This document shows, piece after piece, positions 14,201 through 23,574 of a stretch of DNA of 64,000 bases. The DNA is from Linnemannia elongata (lineage: Eukaryota > Mortierellomycota > Mortierellomycetes > Mortierellales > Mortierellaceae). Under the pieces are notes generated by a model. The model saw only the letters and a program-made list of their open reading frames with translations. It was not told the DNA's origin and did not search any database. Location of the stretch: assembly GCA_036320915.1 (NCBI GenBank), contig JAXBDG010000002.1, forward strand, positions 2,813,501 to 2,877,500. The letters are read 5' to 3'. The position numbers were made by a program, and so were the translations under genes. Each line of letters begins with the position of its first letter. Within the stretch, counting starts at the first letter, position 1.

Positions 14201-16314
14201 GAGTCGGTGGCGATCCAGCCTCGAACCCTAACTACTTTGCTGGGCTCGACTACGGAAAGCCGCTACCCAGTATGGAAAGCCGTTCTACCTTGGCCAGCCT
14301 GCATGAGCGTGAGCAATTCCAAGAGGGGCCTTTTGATCCTGTTTACAACCCAGTGACCGGTGTCACCGACCTGCGAGATCTCCAGCCCGCACCAACCTCT
14401 TCGTCAAGCGCCAAAGACTCGCCATTGGCCCTGTCAGAGAAGCCCTACGGACCAGAGCGAGGACTGAGAGTGGAGACAGGACATCGACAGCCTTCATCTC
14501 CGATGCGCAAGGCCAGCGATCCTCGACTCCAGCATCAGTCTAGCAACCAGCAAAGCCTTCGGTCGTCTGGACTTACGTGGGCCTTGCAGCCACAGTCCCC
14601 CTCATCGCCTCTCGCAGCCCTAAACATTGACGGCCTGCCTCAAGTACCCCAGCAGCCGTCTAGCTCTTTGGGAACTACAGTCCATCAGGCCTCTGATATC
14701 TCTACTGAGCCAGACCAAGAGTCCTACCTGCGACCACGCCTCCACTCTCGCCGACCTTCTCGCAACCACGAGTACGACCATAGCCAAGAACCGGACGAAA
14801 TGGATCGGGATATCATGAACCAACAGCAGCATGGCGATGGCAACGGTACGATGATGCAGCGGTCCCTGAGCATCGAGTCCGAGTTTGAGAGCTTCTCGTA
14901 CAAGAATGTGACGCTGTTGAACGACGTAAATATGGAGGCCATGATGACGCAAGGCAAGCTGGCGGCGAATGCGAATGTGGCAGGACTTGGACCAGCTGGA
15001 GGACCTTCTACTCCTATTGTCGGCGAGTTGGCTGTGTCTCAGGGACCCCATGATCCCTCTGAGAGCGGACAGTCGTTGGCAGGAATGAGCGACTCGTCCA
15101 ACTACGGCCCGGGACCATTGTCTGCACCTGTTTCAGGTTCTGGCTCCAGTACATTAAAGTCGATGATCCAGTCATTGGGAGTCGGCAATGGCAGTCAAGG
15201 AAGCCACTCGAAGCAGTCCAGTAGCAGCGAGCCAGGTAGCACCACTTCTGCTGCGCCTACTTCGAGCACTCCAGCGACGAGTGAGTCGGGCAGGAAGGAT
15301 CGACCACGAGAAGTCCGCAGGGAGGGCAGTTCTGGGTACCTCCTTGGATTGGGATCCCTGACTCGGTCTCGTTCAAGATCCAGGTCGCGATCCAGCTCTG
15401 CGGCGCATTCTACGACGGCTGGCGGCACAATTCCAGGCTCTGGTCCGTCATTTGTCTCCTCAACACATCAGCTCACCGATGGAGCATCTGGATCTCCGCT
15501 CTCTGCCTCTGCTCCTGCGCCACCACCTCCTGCTAGTTCCGGTCATACCATTTTCGGGTTTGGCAACGGGTCATCCACCAAGCTGCCGAGATCCAAGTCT
15601 GGATCAAGAGCAGGATCAAGAAACGGTAGCACGACCAGTCTGACGCTACAGTCGATGGGTCCAGGAATGATCTCGATGATGCTGAAACGATCCAGCCCCG
15701 GAGGAGGAAATGGTAGTGGCAATAGCGGTAGCGGTGGTGGTGGAGGAGGAGGGATGTTGACACCGACCAAGAAGAATAGCACGAGTAGTCTTCGAGACCC
15801 GCTTCACCCACTCGCGCTCCATCATGCGAATTCGGAGGACGAGCATGACGGTTTGATGGCACTCCGCAGGAACAACTACAACTGTGTGAGTCGTCGAGGG
15901 AGTGCCATCAGTATCACGGGTGGAAACGGTGGTGGTGGTGGAGGAGGAAGCTCTAGTGAGATGATGATGTCTTCTTCCTATTCGTCCAACAAGGAGAGGA
16001 CGTTCTTTAGCTCGCCACTCTCTGCAATGCCTGTGGCGGCCGCGGCGGCAGCCACTGGTGCCTCGGCTGCCTCGTGCACAGTTCCAATCAGTCCTTTGGT
16101 CTTGGAGCGGCACGAGGATTGGGGCCAGGGGTTGAAGATGGGTTCGTTGCTAGGACCCATGTTGCAGACTGGCGCTGCCGTTACTACTGGTACTCCTGCT
16201 GGTGGAAGTGATGCTCTTGATGTGAGTGGAGGAGGTGATCGCGAGAGTAGTACAGTTCAGGTGGCTCATGCTGGTCCTGTCGGTGGGGAGGCGACCAAAG
16301 ATGGAGTAGTTTAG
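5293..16314 (+). CDS. RIM15: RIM15/cek1-type serine/threonine protein kinase, very large
   Basis: Seven exons: 5293-6862, 6982-9893, 9982-11812, 11911-12292 (start could also be 11881, same frame), 12380-13224, 13324-13530, 13655-16314; phase closes at every junction, giving about 3,468 aa. The family (Rim15, cek1, Greatwall/MAST relatives) are AGC-like kinases that act below nutrient signalling in quiescence and stress entry. Seen: long Ser/Pro/Gln-rich N-terminal half, a C-x2-C...H-x3-C zinc finger (CRIC...HSETC, about residue 1,860), then the kinase domain from about 2,218: glycine loop ISRGAFGKV, VAIK-type lysine in [22 protein letters not shown], and GTPDYLAPE after an insert of about 85 residues between DFG and APE, the hallmark of this subfamily. 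The C-terminal 880 residues are low-complexity; no C-terminal receiver domain was seen, unlike yeast Rim15. The length is about twice that of yeast Rim15. The family call is firm; the exact ortholog and N-terminal start are less so. Confidence 0.88.
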
Positions 16315-16493
16315 ACAGGAGGTTTTCTTTCAGTTTTGAAATGAAAAAAATGGCGAAGAGGAGTGATAATAGAAGAGTTTCAAAGACAATGTCGTCTCTT
16401 TTATCGCGCATGCTTGTCCTACATATTTCTCCCACTTCGAGTGCAGCAAAAAGTGCAGCAAAACACGTAAAAAGGAAGTTGACAAAAGTTAAT

Positions 16494-16564
16494 TCCCAGT
16501 CCGGGGATCGAACCCGGGCCTTGTCGGTGAGAGCGACAAATCCTGACCACTGGACCAACTAGGA
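16494..16564 (-). tRNA. tRNA-Glu (anticodon CTC)
   Basis: On the minus strand the 71-nt sequence folds as a cloverleaf: acceptor TCCTAGT pairs with ACTGGGA (one G-U), the anticodon stem is TGTCG/CGACA with loop CTCTCAC giving anticodon CTC (16,529-16,531), and the T arm is CCGGG-TTCGATC-CCCGG. A TTTT run just past the 3' end (about 16,484-16,487 on the complement) fits a Pol III terminator. No intron. It lies between the kinase gene and a retroelement pile that starts 94 nt upstream of its 5' end. Confidence 0.95.
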
Positions 16565-16709
16565 ACTTGGTTGTTAGTAAATGATATTCTCTAACTTACT
16601 TATACTAAAAATAGTATGTTCACGTGACGAAATTGATGGCACGATAACGTTGCCCTTAAGAGACTACGCTTTTCGCAACTCTGACGGATCTCTTCTGAAT
16701 TCAGGAACA

Positions 16710-17583
16710 GATCTGGAAGGAGGCTATGGGCAAGATCGACGATTGGGGTGTACAGGCGACAAACAACTACAATGCAGCCAGGAAGCGAGAACACCAACGC
16801 GCGGTGGATAACGGTCGTCAAGCCCCGCGACCAGTACCCATACACTGGCGACCCCCCCGAGATGCAGATCATGTGCGGGGATTCTCCTCTATCGGTGGAG
16901 CTCGAGCCGTGCACAGCGGTAGTCCTGCTCCCGATCGCGATGAGAACCCCAAGTGGAACGTATCGGACCTACTCCGCGGCATCACCCCAAAGAGCATGTT
17001 GACCGAATGGTGCGCGGTCTTCAGAACCCCACAGTCCATCGCCAAGACGGTCCTCCACAAATTTGTTGGCTACCTGGAGACGCAGGCCTCAGAGCGGATC
17101 TGGAAACCCCGATGCTCCGCGACGATCGCGTGGGAGCAGACCCAGGGCATCTCTGTAAAGGACAAGACATCCAAATACACAGGTCCTCGTGGTGACTGGA
17201 GTCAAGGATATGGCTATATCACGCGCGATGGTTTCTGCCCGTGTGGCGCTTCGCTAGTCACACATGAGGATCGGACATGCCCTGGAGCGACCAAGAATCC
17301 ACGAGCAGCTGATGAACGGCTGTTAGACAGCTTGTTGGGAAGGAGGAGGTTAACATTGATGGAGAGGATGGGAAGAATCCCTTTCATTCGTATCTAGTTT
17401 TATTTTCTTCCGTTATTGCTGTGAAGAGCAGCGACAATTGTTGCGCAGAGCCAGGTCCCGGACCGGACTGTGACTGACGGATGGTTCACTGAAGAGTTTG
17501 GTCTGTAGTCCCTTTTACTTCCAAATGCCTCCTTTGTTCTGTTTGTCAGAGAAATAAAATTGTGTACGAAAAAAAAAAAAAAA
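16710..17583 (+). mobile_element. 5'-truncated LINE (copy A), nested
   Basis: Begins at GATCTGGAAGGAGGC, which matches the interior of copy B at about 18,870, and runs to an A tail at 17,569-17,583. It keeps an intact open frame for the last about 225 residues of the LINE protein (to the TAG at 17,395-17,397), including a C-terminal CPCGA...H...CPG zinc-binding-like motif. Flanked by the 14-bp direct repeat TGAATTCAGGAACA. Copies A and B differ by scattered substitutions, so they are separate insertions and not one duplicated segment. Confidence 0.85.
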
Positions 17584-17597
17584 TGAATTCAGGAACA

Positions 17598-18035
17598 GGG
17601 CGGGCGAGCCCCCACCATAATGGTAAAGCTTCCCCCTCTCAGCGCGAGGGTCGTGGGTTCAGACCTACGAAGACACGCTCAATTAGGATTTGACGGTATT
17701 GCGCTAGCCTCCCCCTGTCCAGGAGGCCTGAGATGAAATAATTCTCAGACGCACAAAGTGCATGGACAGAGTGAGTATGGCTACGTTAACCTGGTGATGA
17801 GCCAGTCTGAAAGCCGTGTGGAGCCAGCCAAATCGGCGGACCGCTTAGATAAACCTTTCAGTGTTCTAGTACATTCTGTCGGGTAACCGGGTTCCTGCAC
17901 AAGCATACTAATATGCTTCTGTGCAAAGTACGCGCACCTAGTTTAGACTTAGATAACAAATATCGTGTACTGCACAAGATAGGCCAATTGTCAGAGGCAA
18001 TTCTAGGAATAAAAAAAAAAAAAAAAAAAAAAAAA
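17598..18035 (+). mobile_element. tRNA-derived SINE
   Basis: About 410 nt of non-coding sequence plus an A tail of about 25 nt, flanked by the same 14-bp direct repeat as copy A. The 5' part is tRNA-like: a perfect 5-bp stem CCCTC/GAGGG with a 7-nt loop, followed by a Pol III B-box-like GGTTCAGACCT (17,656-17,666). An internal hairpin (17,897-17,924, arms GCACA-AGCATA/TATGCTT-TGTGC) lies in the body. The 3' end carries TTGTCAGAG...AATAAAA before the A run, echoing the LINE tail TTGTCAGAGAAATAAAA; this fits mobilisation by that LINE (inference). Confidence 0.75.
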
Positions 18036-18049
18036 TGAATTCAGGAACA

Positions 18050-19557
18050 TCGGAAGTGTCACTGGCTTTTGGAGTAGTGGACCTCACTCAGGACAGTCCC
18101 CTAACAGTACAAGGACGAACGGACGGTCATGCGTCCTCGGCCAAGTCTGAGCTCATGGGCCTTCTAGTTGCAGTCGTGTCAGCACCTCCGGAACAGGACA
18201 TTGTGGTCAAATTAGACAACGAGTCGGTGGTGGATAAGTATCAACGTCTAGTGAAGAATCGTCGGGATGCCTTACCAAGGAAACGATTCAGGAGCACATA
18301 CGCGGGTATTTGGGCGGTGCTATGGCAGGTTGTGGAATCTCGGCCAGGTGGGGTTGAGGTGGTATGGATTAAGGGACATAATAACAATCACGGTAACGAG
18401 CTGGCGGATCAGGCGGCAAAGGCGGCAGCACAGAGTGCTACGGTACCCTTGACAGTGGATCTCACGCAGCAGACGGACATCACCAGCTTTGCACAGTGCT
18501 ACGGCGAGCTTGTTGAAATCGATCTACGACAGCTCCTCAAACAACAAACGACAATCCGTCACCACCAGGTCTGGATGTCGCAGAGACGGGTGAAGAGGGC
18601 GATCCTGACATTGACGACGTGGAGTGGACCTCGACCTTGGCTCATGTTCACGACAGGCGAGCAGTCTTCACCTTTTACAGCAACAGCAAAGACTCCCATC
18701 AACGGACACACCACATCAAAAAGCTGCATGGGATGTTGCCCACCCTGAACTCCATGCAGGCCCGCAAGCCCAATCTGTACCCAACATGCCTTTGCCGACG
18801 ATGCGAACTCGAGAAGGAGGATAACGAACACGTCTGGAACTGTGCCTCGGCAGCTGAAACTACCACTACGATCTGGAAGGAGGCTATGGGCAAGATCGAC
18901 GAGTGGGGTGTACTGGCGACAAACAGCTACAATGCAGCCAGGAATCGAGAACACAGACGCGCGGTGGATAACGGTCGTCTAGCCCCGAGGCCAGTGCCCA
19001 TATACTGGCGGTCCCCCCGAGATGCGGATCATGTGCAAGGATTCTCCTCTATCGGTAGAGCTCGAGCCGTGCACAGCGGTAGTCCTGCTCCCGATCGTGA
19101 GGAGAACCCCAAATGGAACGTATCGGACCTACTCCGCGGCATCACCCCCAAGAGCATGTTGACCGAATGGTGCGCGGTCTTCAGAACCCCACAGTCCATC
19201 GCCAAGACGGTCCTCCACAAATTTGTTGGCTATCTGGAGACGCAGGCCTCAGAGAGGATCTGGAAACCCCGATGCTCCACGACGATCGCGTGGGAGCAGA
19301 CCCAGGGCATCTCAGCCAAGGACAAAACATCAAAATACACAGGCCCCCGTGGCGACTGGAGTCAAGGATATGGTTACATCACGCGTGATGGTTTCTGCCC
19401 GTGTGGCGCTTCGCTAGCCACACATGAGGATCGGATCTGCCCTGGAGCGACCAAGAAACCACGCGCAGCTGACGAGCGGCTGTCGGAGAGTTTGTTGGGA
19501 AGGAGAAAGTTGTCATTAATGGAGAGGATGGGAAGAATCCCTTTCATTCGTATCTAG
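18050..19557 (+). pseudogene. LINE copy B: RNase H and zf-RVT coding remnant
   Basis: The first frame (to about 18,545) encodes most of an RNase H domain: the first Asp lies upstream in SDGSLL at 16,68x, then KSELMGL and KLDNESVV supply the Glu and second Asp, and HGNELADQAA the last motif. A one-base frameshift near 18,545-18,560 moves to the second frame, which carries a reverse-transcriptase-type zinc knuckle C-x2-C...EH-x4-C (CRRCELEKEDNEHVWNC) and the C-terminal CPCGASLATHEDRICPGA motif, ending at the TAG at 19,555-19,557. Endonuclease and reverse transcriptase are absent through 5' truncation, so the copy is dead. Confidence 0.8.
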
Positions 19558-19809
19558 TTCTATTTTCTTCCGTTATTGCTGTGATGAGCAGCTACAATTG
19601 TTGCGCAGAGCCAGGTCCCGGGCCGGACTCTGACTGACGGATGGTTCACTGAAGAGTTTGGTCTGTAGTTCCCTTTACTTCCAAATGCCTCCTTTGTTCT
19701 ATTCTTCAGAGAAATAAAATTGTGTACGAAAAAAATAAAAACGCTTTTCGCAAACAAAAAAAAAAAAAAAAAAAGAGACTACGCTTTAAAAAATGAAAAA
19801 AACTATTGG

Positions 19810-20459
19810 CGCGTCTCCCGATCGCGATGAGAACCCCAAATGGAACGTATCGGACCTACTCCGCGGCATCACCCCCAAGGACATGTTGACTGAATGGTCC
19901 GCGGTCTTCCGAACCCCACAGTCCATCGCCAAGACGGTCCTTCACAATTTGTTGGCTACCTGGAGACGCAGGCCTCAGAGCGGATCTGGACACCCCGATG
20001 CTCCGCGACAATCGCGTAGGAGCAGACCCAGGGCATCTCATCCAGGGAGAAGACATCAAAATACACAGGCCCCCATGGCGACTGGAGTCAAGGGTATGGT
20101 TACATTACGCGTGATGGTTTCTGCCCGTGTGGCGCTTCGCTAGCCACACATGATGATCGGACATGCCCTGGAGCGACCAAGAATCCACGCGCAGCTGATG
20201 AACGGCTGTCGGAGAGCTTGTTGGGAAGGAGAAAGTTATCATTAATGGAGAGGATGGGAAGAATCCCCTTCATTCGTTTCTAGTTTTATTTTCTTCCGTT
20301 ATTGCTGTGATGAGCAGCTACAATTGTTGCGCAGAGCCAGGTCCCGGACCGGACTGTGACTGACGGATTATTCACTGAAGAGTTTGGTCTGTGGTCTCCT
20401 TTACTTCCAAATGCCTCCTTTGTTCTGTTTGTCATAGAAATAAAATTCTGTACAAAAAA
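19810..20459 (+). mobile_element. 5'-truncated LINE (copy C)
   Basis: Homology to copies A and B starts at about CTCCCGATCG (near 19,815) and runs through the terminal coding region (CPCGASLATHDDRTCPGA in a broken frame) to the shared tail GAAATAAAATTCTGTAC and a short A run. The coding frame is interrupted near 19,945 by a missing base relative to A and B. No clear duplication brackets it. Confidence 0.75.
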
Positions 20460-20506
20460 ACGGCCCTTGCCCTAATGGGACCTAAGAAATAAAATTGTTC
20501 ATAAAA

Positions 20507-20542
<36 letters not shown>

Positions 20543-20645
20543 TAACATGGGACCTGCCTAGGAGCGACCAAAGAGCTGCTGACAAGCGGTTGTTGAAAGG
20601 TTTTTTGTGGAGGAGGAGGTTATCATGGGTGTAACAAAGCTGTTT
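20460..20645 (+). mobile_element. LINE tail remnants
   Basis: A second LINE-like tail (GAAATAAAATTGTTCAT, about 20,487) is followed by an A run of about 30 nt to 20,540. Next comes a degenerate copy of the LINE coding end (about 20,558-20,630; compare CCTAGGAGCGACCAAAGAG with the intact CCTGGAGCGACCAAGAATC). ATGGGACCT appears on both sides of the second tail (about 20,475 and 20,547), a possible short duplication. Confidence 0.6.
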
Positions 20646-20931
20646 TCTACGAGCACATGATTCCAATGATGCCACTAATTCATTAACATTGAAGGTTGGT
20701 GGTAAAAAAGAAACCCTGATCTTTTTAATCTCGTGCATTTGATGGGCAACCTTTTACGCGTTGAGAAGCTTTATATAATCGCTTGAAGCACTGAATTTCC
20801 GAGATGTTGCTGTGAAGACGTATGATCGGATGGCTTTGAGTCTTCTCAAAGTTACATTTTATTTCCCTTAAAAACACAGAGACTGATTCTTCATTTCTTC
20901 TCATCGAAAAAGATCCTTACTCGCCTGCAAC

Positions 20932-23005
20932 CTAAGCCAACGCTGACGCATGATGAGCAGTAGCAACCTTGGATCGCTGGACACCCACGAAATGCTGGGG
21001 TCGGAATTTCCTCAATCTCCACCAGTAATGTGTACAGGTACTCCACCAAAGGGCAGTGACTTTGCCCTGCTCATTCTGGTACCAGGACTTGCAGTTTGAG
21101 GACCAGACCATGTCCTTCATCTTTTCGTCAACTTCGTCGACAAAGTCCTTGCAGGCCATGGGTGTTGCTTGAATGGAGGAGAGGTTATTGTCCATCATAT
21201 GCGAGATTGCCATGATTGCGTATTCGCAGGCTGTTTCGATCATGAATAGGACCGAGTTGTGGCTATGTTTGTATGTTGTGTGTGTGTGTGTGTGTGGGGA
21301 GGGGGGGTTGGGGGTTGGAGTGAGAGAGAGAGATAGTCGATTAGTTTTAAGCATGTTTTTTTTTGTTAATCATGAAAACGCATAGAGAGTACGTTACCCG
21401 AGGCCGGTGTTGGGTCCGAGGAGGAAGAACATGTTGGGAGTTTCGGCGGATGTGATGCCGTAGTAGGTCTTGGGATCCTGGCCCCAGACCTTAGAGAGAT
21501 CACACTTGTCCTTGCCAATTACGAACCCCTCCACAAGGATATCTTGCACATGGAACCCTGTCGCCAACACCAACGCATCCACTTCCTGCTGCGATCCATC
21601 GCTAAGCATCAAAGTCCGTCCCTTGATATCCTTAATCGTCGCCGTATGAACGCAAACGTTCTTCCTAGTCAGGGCCGGGTAATAATCCGACGAGACGACA
21701 ATTCGACGGCACCCCAGGATATAATTGGGCGTCAGCTTGGCACGGAGTTGCTTGTCACGGATCTGGTAGAACCGATAGGACCAGGCGAGGAGCATTGCAA
21801 CGCGACGGGTGAGGGCGTGTTGCCATTTGGTGCTGAAGACGCGGATGATAAATTCGTTGGACCAGTAGGTGAGTTTGTAGTAGAGGAAGTGGATGAATGG
21901 AATGTGTTTGAAGAGGAACTTCCAGAGGGCCGAGTTGGTTGTGTTCCTGCGGGGCACGATATAGGTTGCGGACCGTTGGTAGAATTCGAGTGTCCTGACC
22001 TTGTCGACAATTGCGGGGACTACTTGGATCGAGCTAGTTGAAGGCAAGCGCATGATGCCCAAAACGAGAGCAATTAAAAACGCGTGTTTCGGTCATTTCC
22101 TTTTTTCTTAGCCCAATCGCAATCAAAAATGAATAGAAAAAAATGTACCTGGCACCACTCCCAACAACAGCAATACGCTTGCCGGTCAAATCGTAATCAT
22201 GATTCCACTGGGCAGTGTGCCACTTGGGTCCCTCAAAGGCCTCAAATTGTTTAGGGATCTGCGGAACCCTCAGAGGTCCCGTACCGGAGAAGACTATATC
22301 GGCGTTCGTCTGACCTGTCTCGCCAGTGTTGTGGTTGATCCAGTCCAGGACCCATTGTTGCAGGTCCTCATGCCATTCGGTATGGGTAACCTCGGTTCTG
22401 AAACGGATCTTTTCGTAGAGGTTGTACTTTTTGGCGACTCGACGTTGGTACTCCCAGATCTCTTGCTGTCCCGCATATCTAGTTGCAAAAAAAAGGAGAG
22501 GAGATGGAGAAGGTGCGCACAGATGCACGCAGCGGAAGAATTAGTAACAAAATATATGAAAAAATGATCGGAGGTAGGGAAATGATCGAGAAGCAATCGA
22601 GGATGTAGCTTACGTCTTGCTCCATTCATAGTTGGGCTCGAACGAGAACTGGTAGTTGATGGATTTAACATCACAGGCACAGCCAGGGTAAGTGTTGGAC
22701 CACCAGGTGCCTCCGAGCTCGGATTCCAGCTCGAAAATGGTGTATGTCTTGAGGTTTAACTGAGTCTCCAGACGAATAGCGGCACACATCCCCGAGAACC
22801 TGTCGAAGCATGGGTTCAGTAATAGTAGCAACAAGAAGAGAAGGTCAGAAATAGAGCAACTGTATGGATTAGGGGAGGAAAAAATGACGGTTGGTGTAGA
22901 ACATCCTAAGTAAATGTGGTACAGTTTGAGGTAAAAACCTTACCCAGAGCCAATGATGCAGACGATTGGAGTCGTGCCGTCCTTGTAAGTTTTGGTAAGT
23001 CCCAT
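20932..23005 (-). CDS. flavin monooxygenase, Baeyer-Villiger type (paralog 1)
   Basis: Five exons read on the minus strand: 23005-22944, 22799-22614, 22478-22149, 22033-21398, 21262-20932; phase closes throughout, 514 aa. Domains: N-terminal FAD Rossmann motif VCIIGSGFSGMCAAIRLE (about 15-32), ELGGTWWSNTYPGC, the Baeyer-Villiger fingerprint FEGPKWHTAQWN (F-x-G-x3-H-x3-W), a second nucleotide-binding motif VVGSGASSIQVVPAI, and VLATGFH near the end of the NADPH domain. Such enzymes insert oxygen next to a ketone or oxidise a heteroatom using FAD and NADPH; the substrate cannot be read from sequence. Its paralog at 32,389-34,473 has the same exon lengths for exons 1-4 (62, 186, 330, 636 nt). No transmembrane segment or signal peptide is obvious. 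Confidence 0.88.
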
Positions 23006-23161
23006 TCTTGCCTGAGTTGCAAGTTCGTGCCGAGAGGTGTTTGCGGATCAAACTGGTCGAATGAGCTGAGGGAACGACGATGGTGAATGGAGGAATCGTC
23101 AAGGAGGAATGAGGGTGAGATGAGGAATGAGAATGGCGAAAGAGAAAGGGTTCACTTTCCG

Positions 23162-23169
23162 TATTTATA
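23162..23169 (-). promoter_or_regulatory. TATA box of FMO paralog 1
   Basis: TATAAATA on the minus strand, about 157 nt upstream of the start codon, preceded by GCGCGCTCTCTTG. The same block (GCGCTCTCTTG-CATAAATA-CGG) stands at the same place upstream of paralog 2, so it is conserved between the two promoters. Confidence 0.65.
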
Positions 23170-23440
23170 CAAGAGAGCGCGCATCGTCATGCATTAGACA
23201 TGTTTGAAATTGCGTGAGCCGCACTCCAACAATGCCACTTTCTCCCTCCCCCACACCTTTAAATCTAGTTTGTCCCCACGAGCCAAGAAGGAAATAACAC
23301 TTTTCGCTCCACAGGACAACAGGTCCGTTTCGGCTCGCCCAAAAGATCTAGTGCTTCTTTCTTTTGATTGCGTGGAACGAAAAGGGTGCTTCAACATGTT
23401 ATCTGTGCGCTCGGTCGACTTTATTATTTCAGCTGTTGTA

Positions 23441-23486
23441 GAGTCTGCGCCAATAAGTCATAGGTTTATATATTTTTAGATTAAGA
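23441..23486 (+). repeat. left terminal repeat of the composite element
   Basis: Starts right after TA with GAGTCTGCGCCAATAAGT and runs into an AT-rich part (about 23,467-23,485). Twelve bases, GCGCCAATAAGT, are identical to the inverted right end at 32,041. Similarity fades after about 45 nt. It lies 88 nt past the Fanzor stop codon side and about 435 nt upstream of FMO paralog 1. Confidence 0.7.
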
Positions 23487-23574
23487 AAACAATATAGTTA
23501 GTGAGTGCCAAACCTCTATAAAGACAACAAGCATAGCATCGATTCAAAAGACATCTGGCCAAATAACATACCTT

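Larger units (their letters stand above)
16696..18049 (+). repeat. triplicated 14-bp target-site duplication
   Basis: TGAATTCAGGAACA occurs at 16,696-16,709, 17,584-17,597 and 18,036-18,049, bracketing LINE copy A and the SINE. Two insertions into exactly the same 14-bp target inside copy B are the simplest explanation. Confidence 0.9.
16679..19740 (+). mobile_element. 5'-truncated LINE (copy B) split by two nested insertions
   Basis: A non-LTR retrotransposon 3' fragment starting inside the RNase H domain and ending in an A-rich tail. Its reading frame runs ...SDGSLLNSGT up to 16,709 and resumes at 18,050 with SEVSLAFGVVD, so everything between (LINE copy A and a SINE) was inserted into it. 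The element is flanked by the 13-bp duplication ACGCTTTTCGCAA (16,666-16,678 and 19,741-19,753). The tail carries GAAATAAAATTGTGTACG before the A run, shared with the other copies. Confidence 0.8.
16658..19787 (+). repeat. outer direct repeats of the retroelement pile
   Basis: AAGAGACTACGCTTT occurs at 16,658-16,672 and 19,773-19,787. The overlapping ACGCTTTTCGCAA occurs at 16,666-16,678 and 19,741-19,753, followed by an A run. The arrangement suggests an early, almost fully truncated A-tail insertion using the 15-bp target, later hit by copy B using the overlapping 13-bp target. Confidence 0.7.

Noticed and set aside
15500..16314. A C-terminal receiver domain expected from yeast Rim15
   Set aside because: The region is Ser/Gly/Ala low-complexity, with no phosphoacceptor-Asp context of a receiver domain.
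16341..16562. A 73-aa frame on + after the kinase gene
   Set aside because: It overlaps the tRNA gene and has no motif.
17598..17680. A second tRNA gene
   Set aside because: The B box and one stem are tRNA-like, but the acceptor and D arms do not form and the sequence continues into a SINE body with an A tail and duplications.
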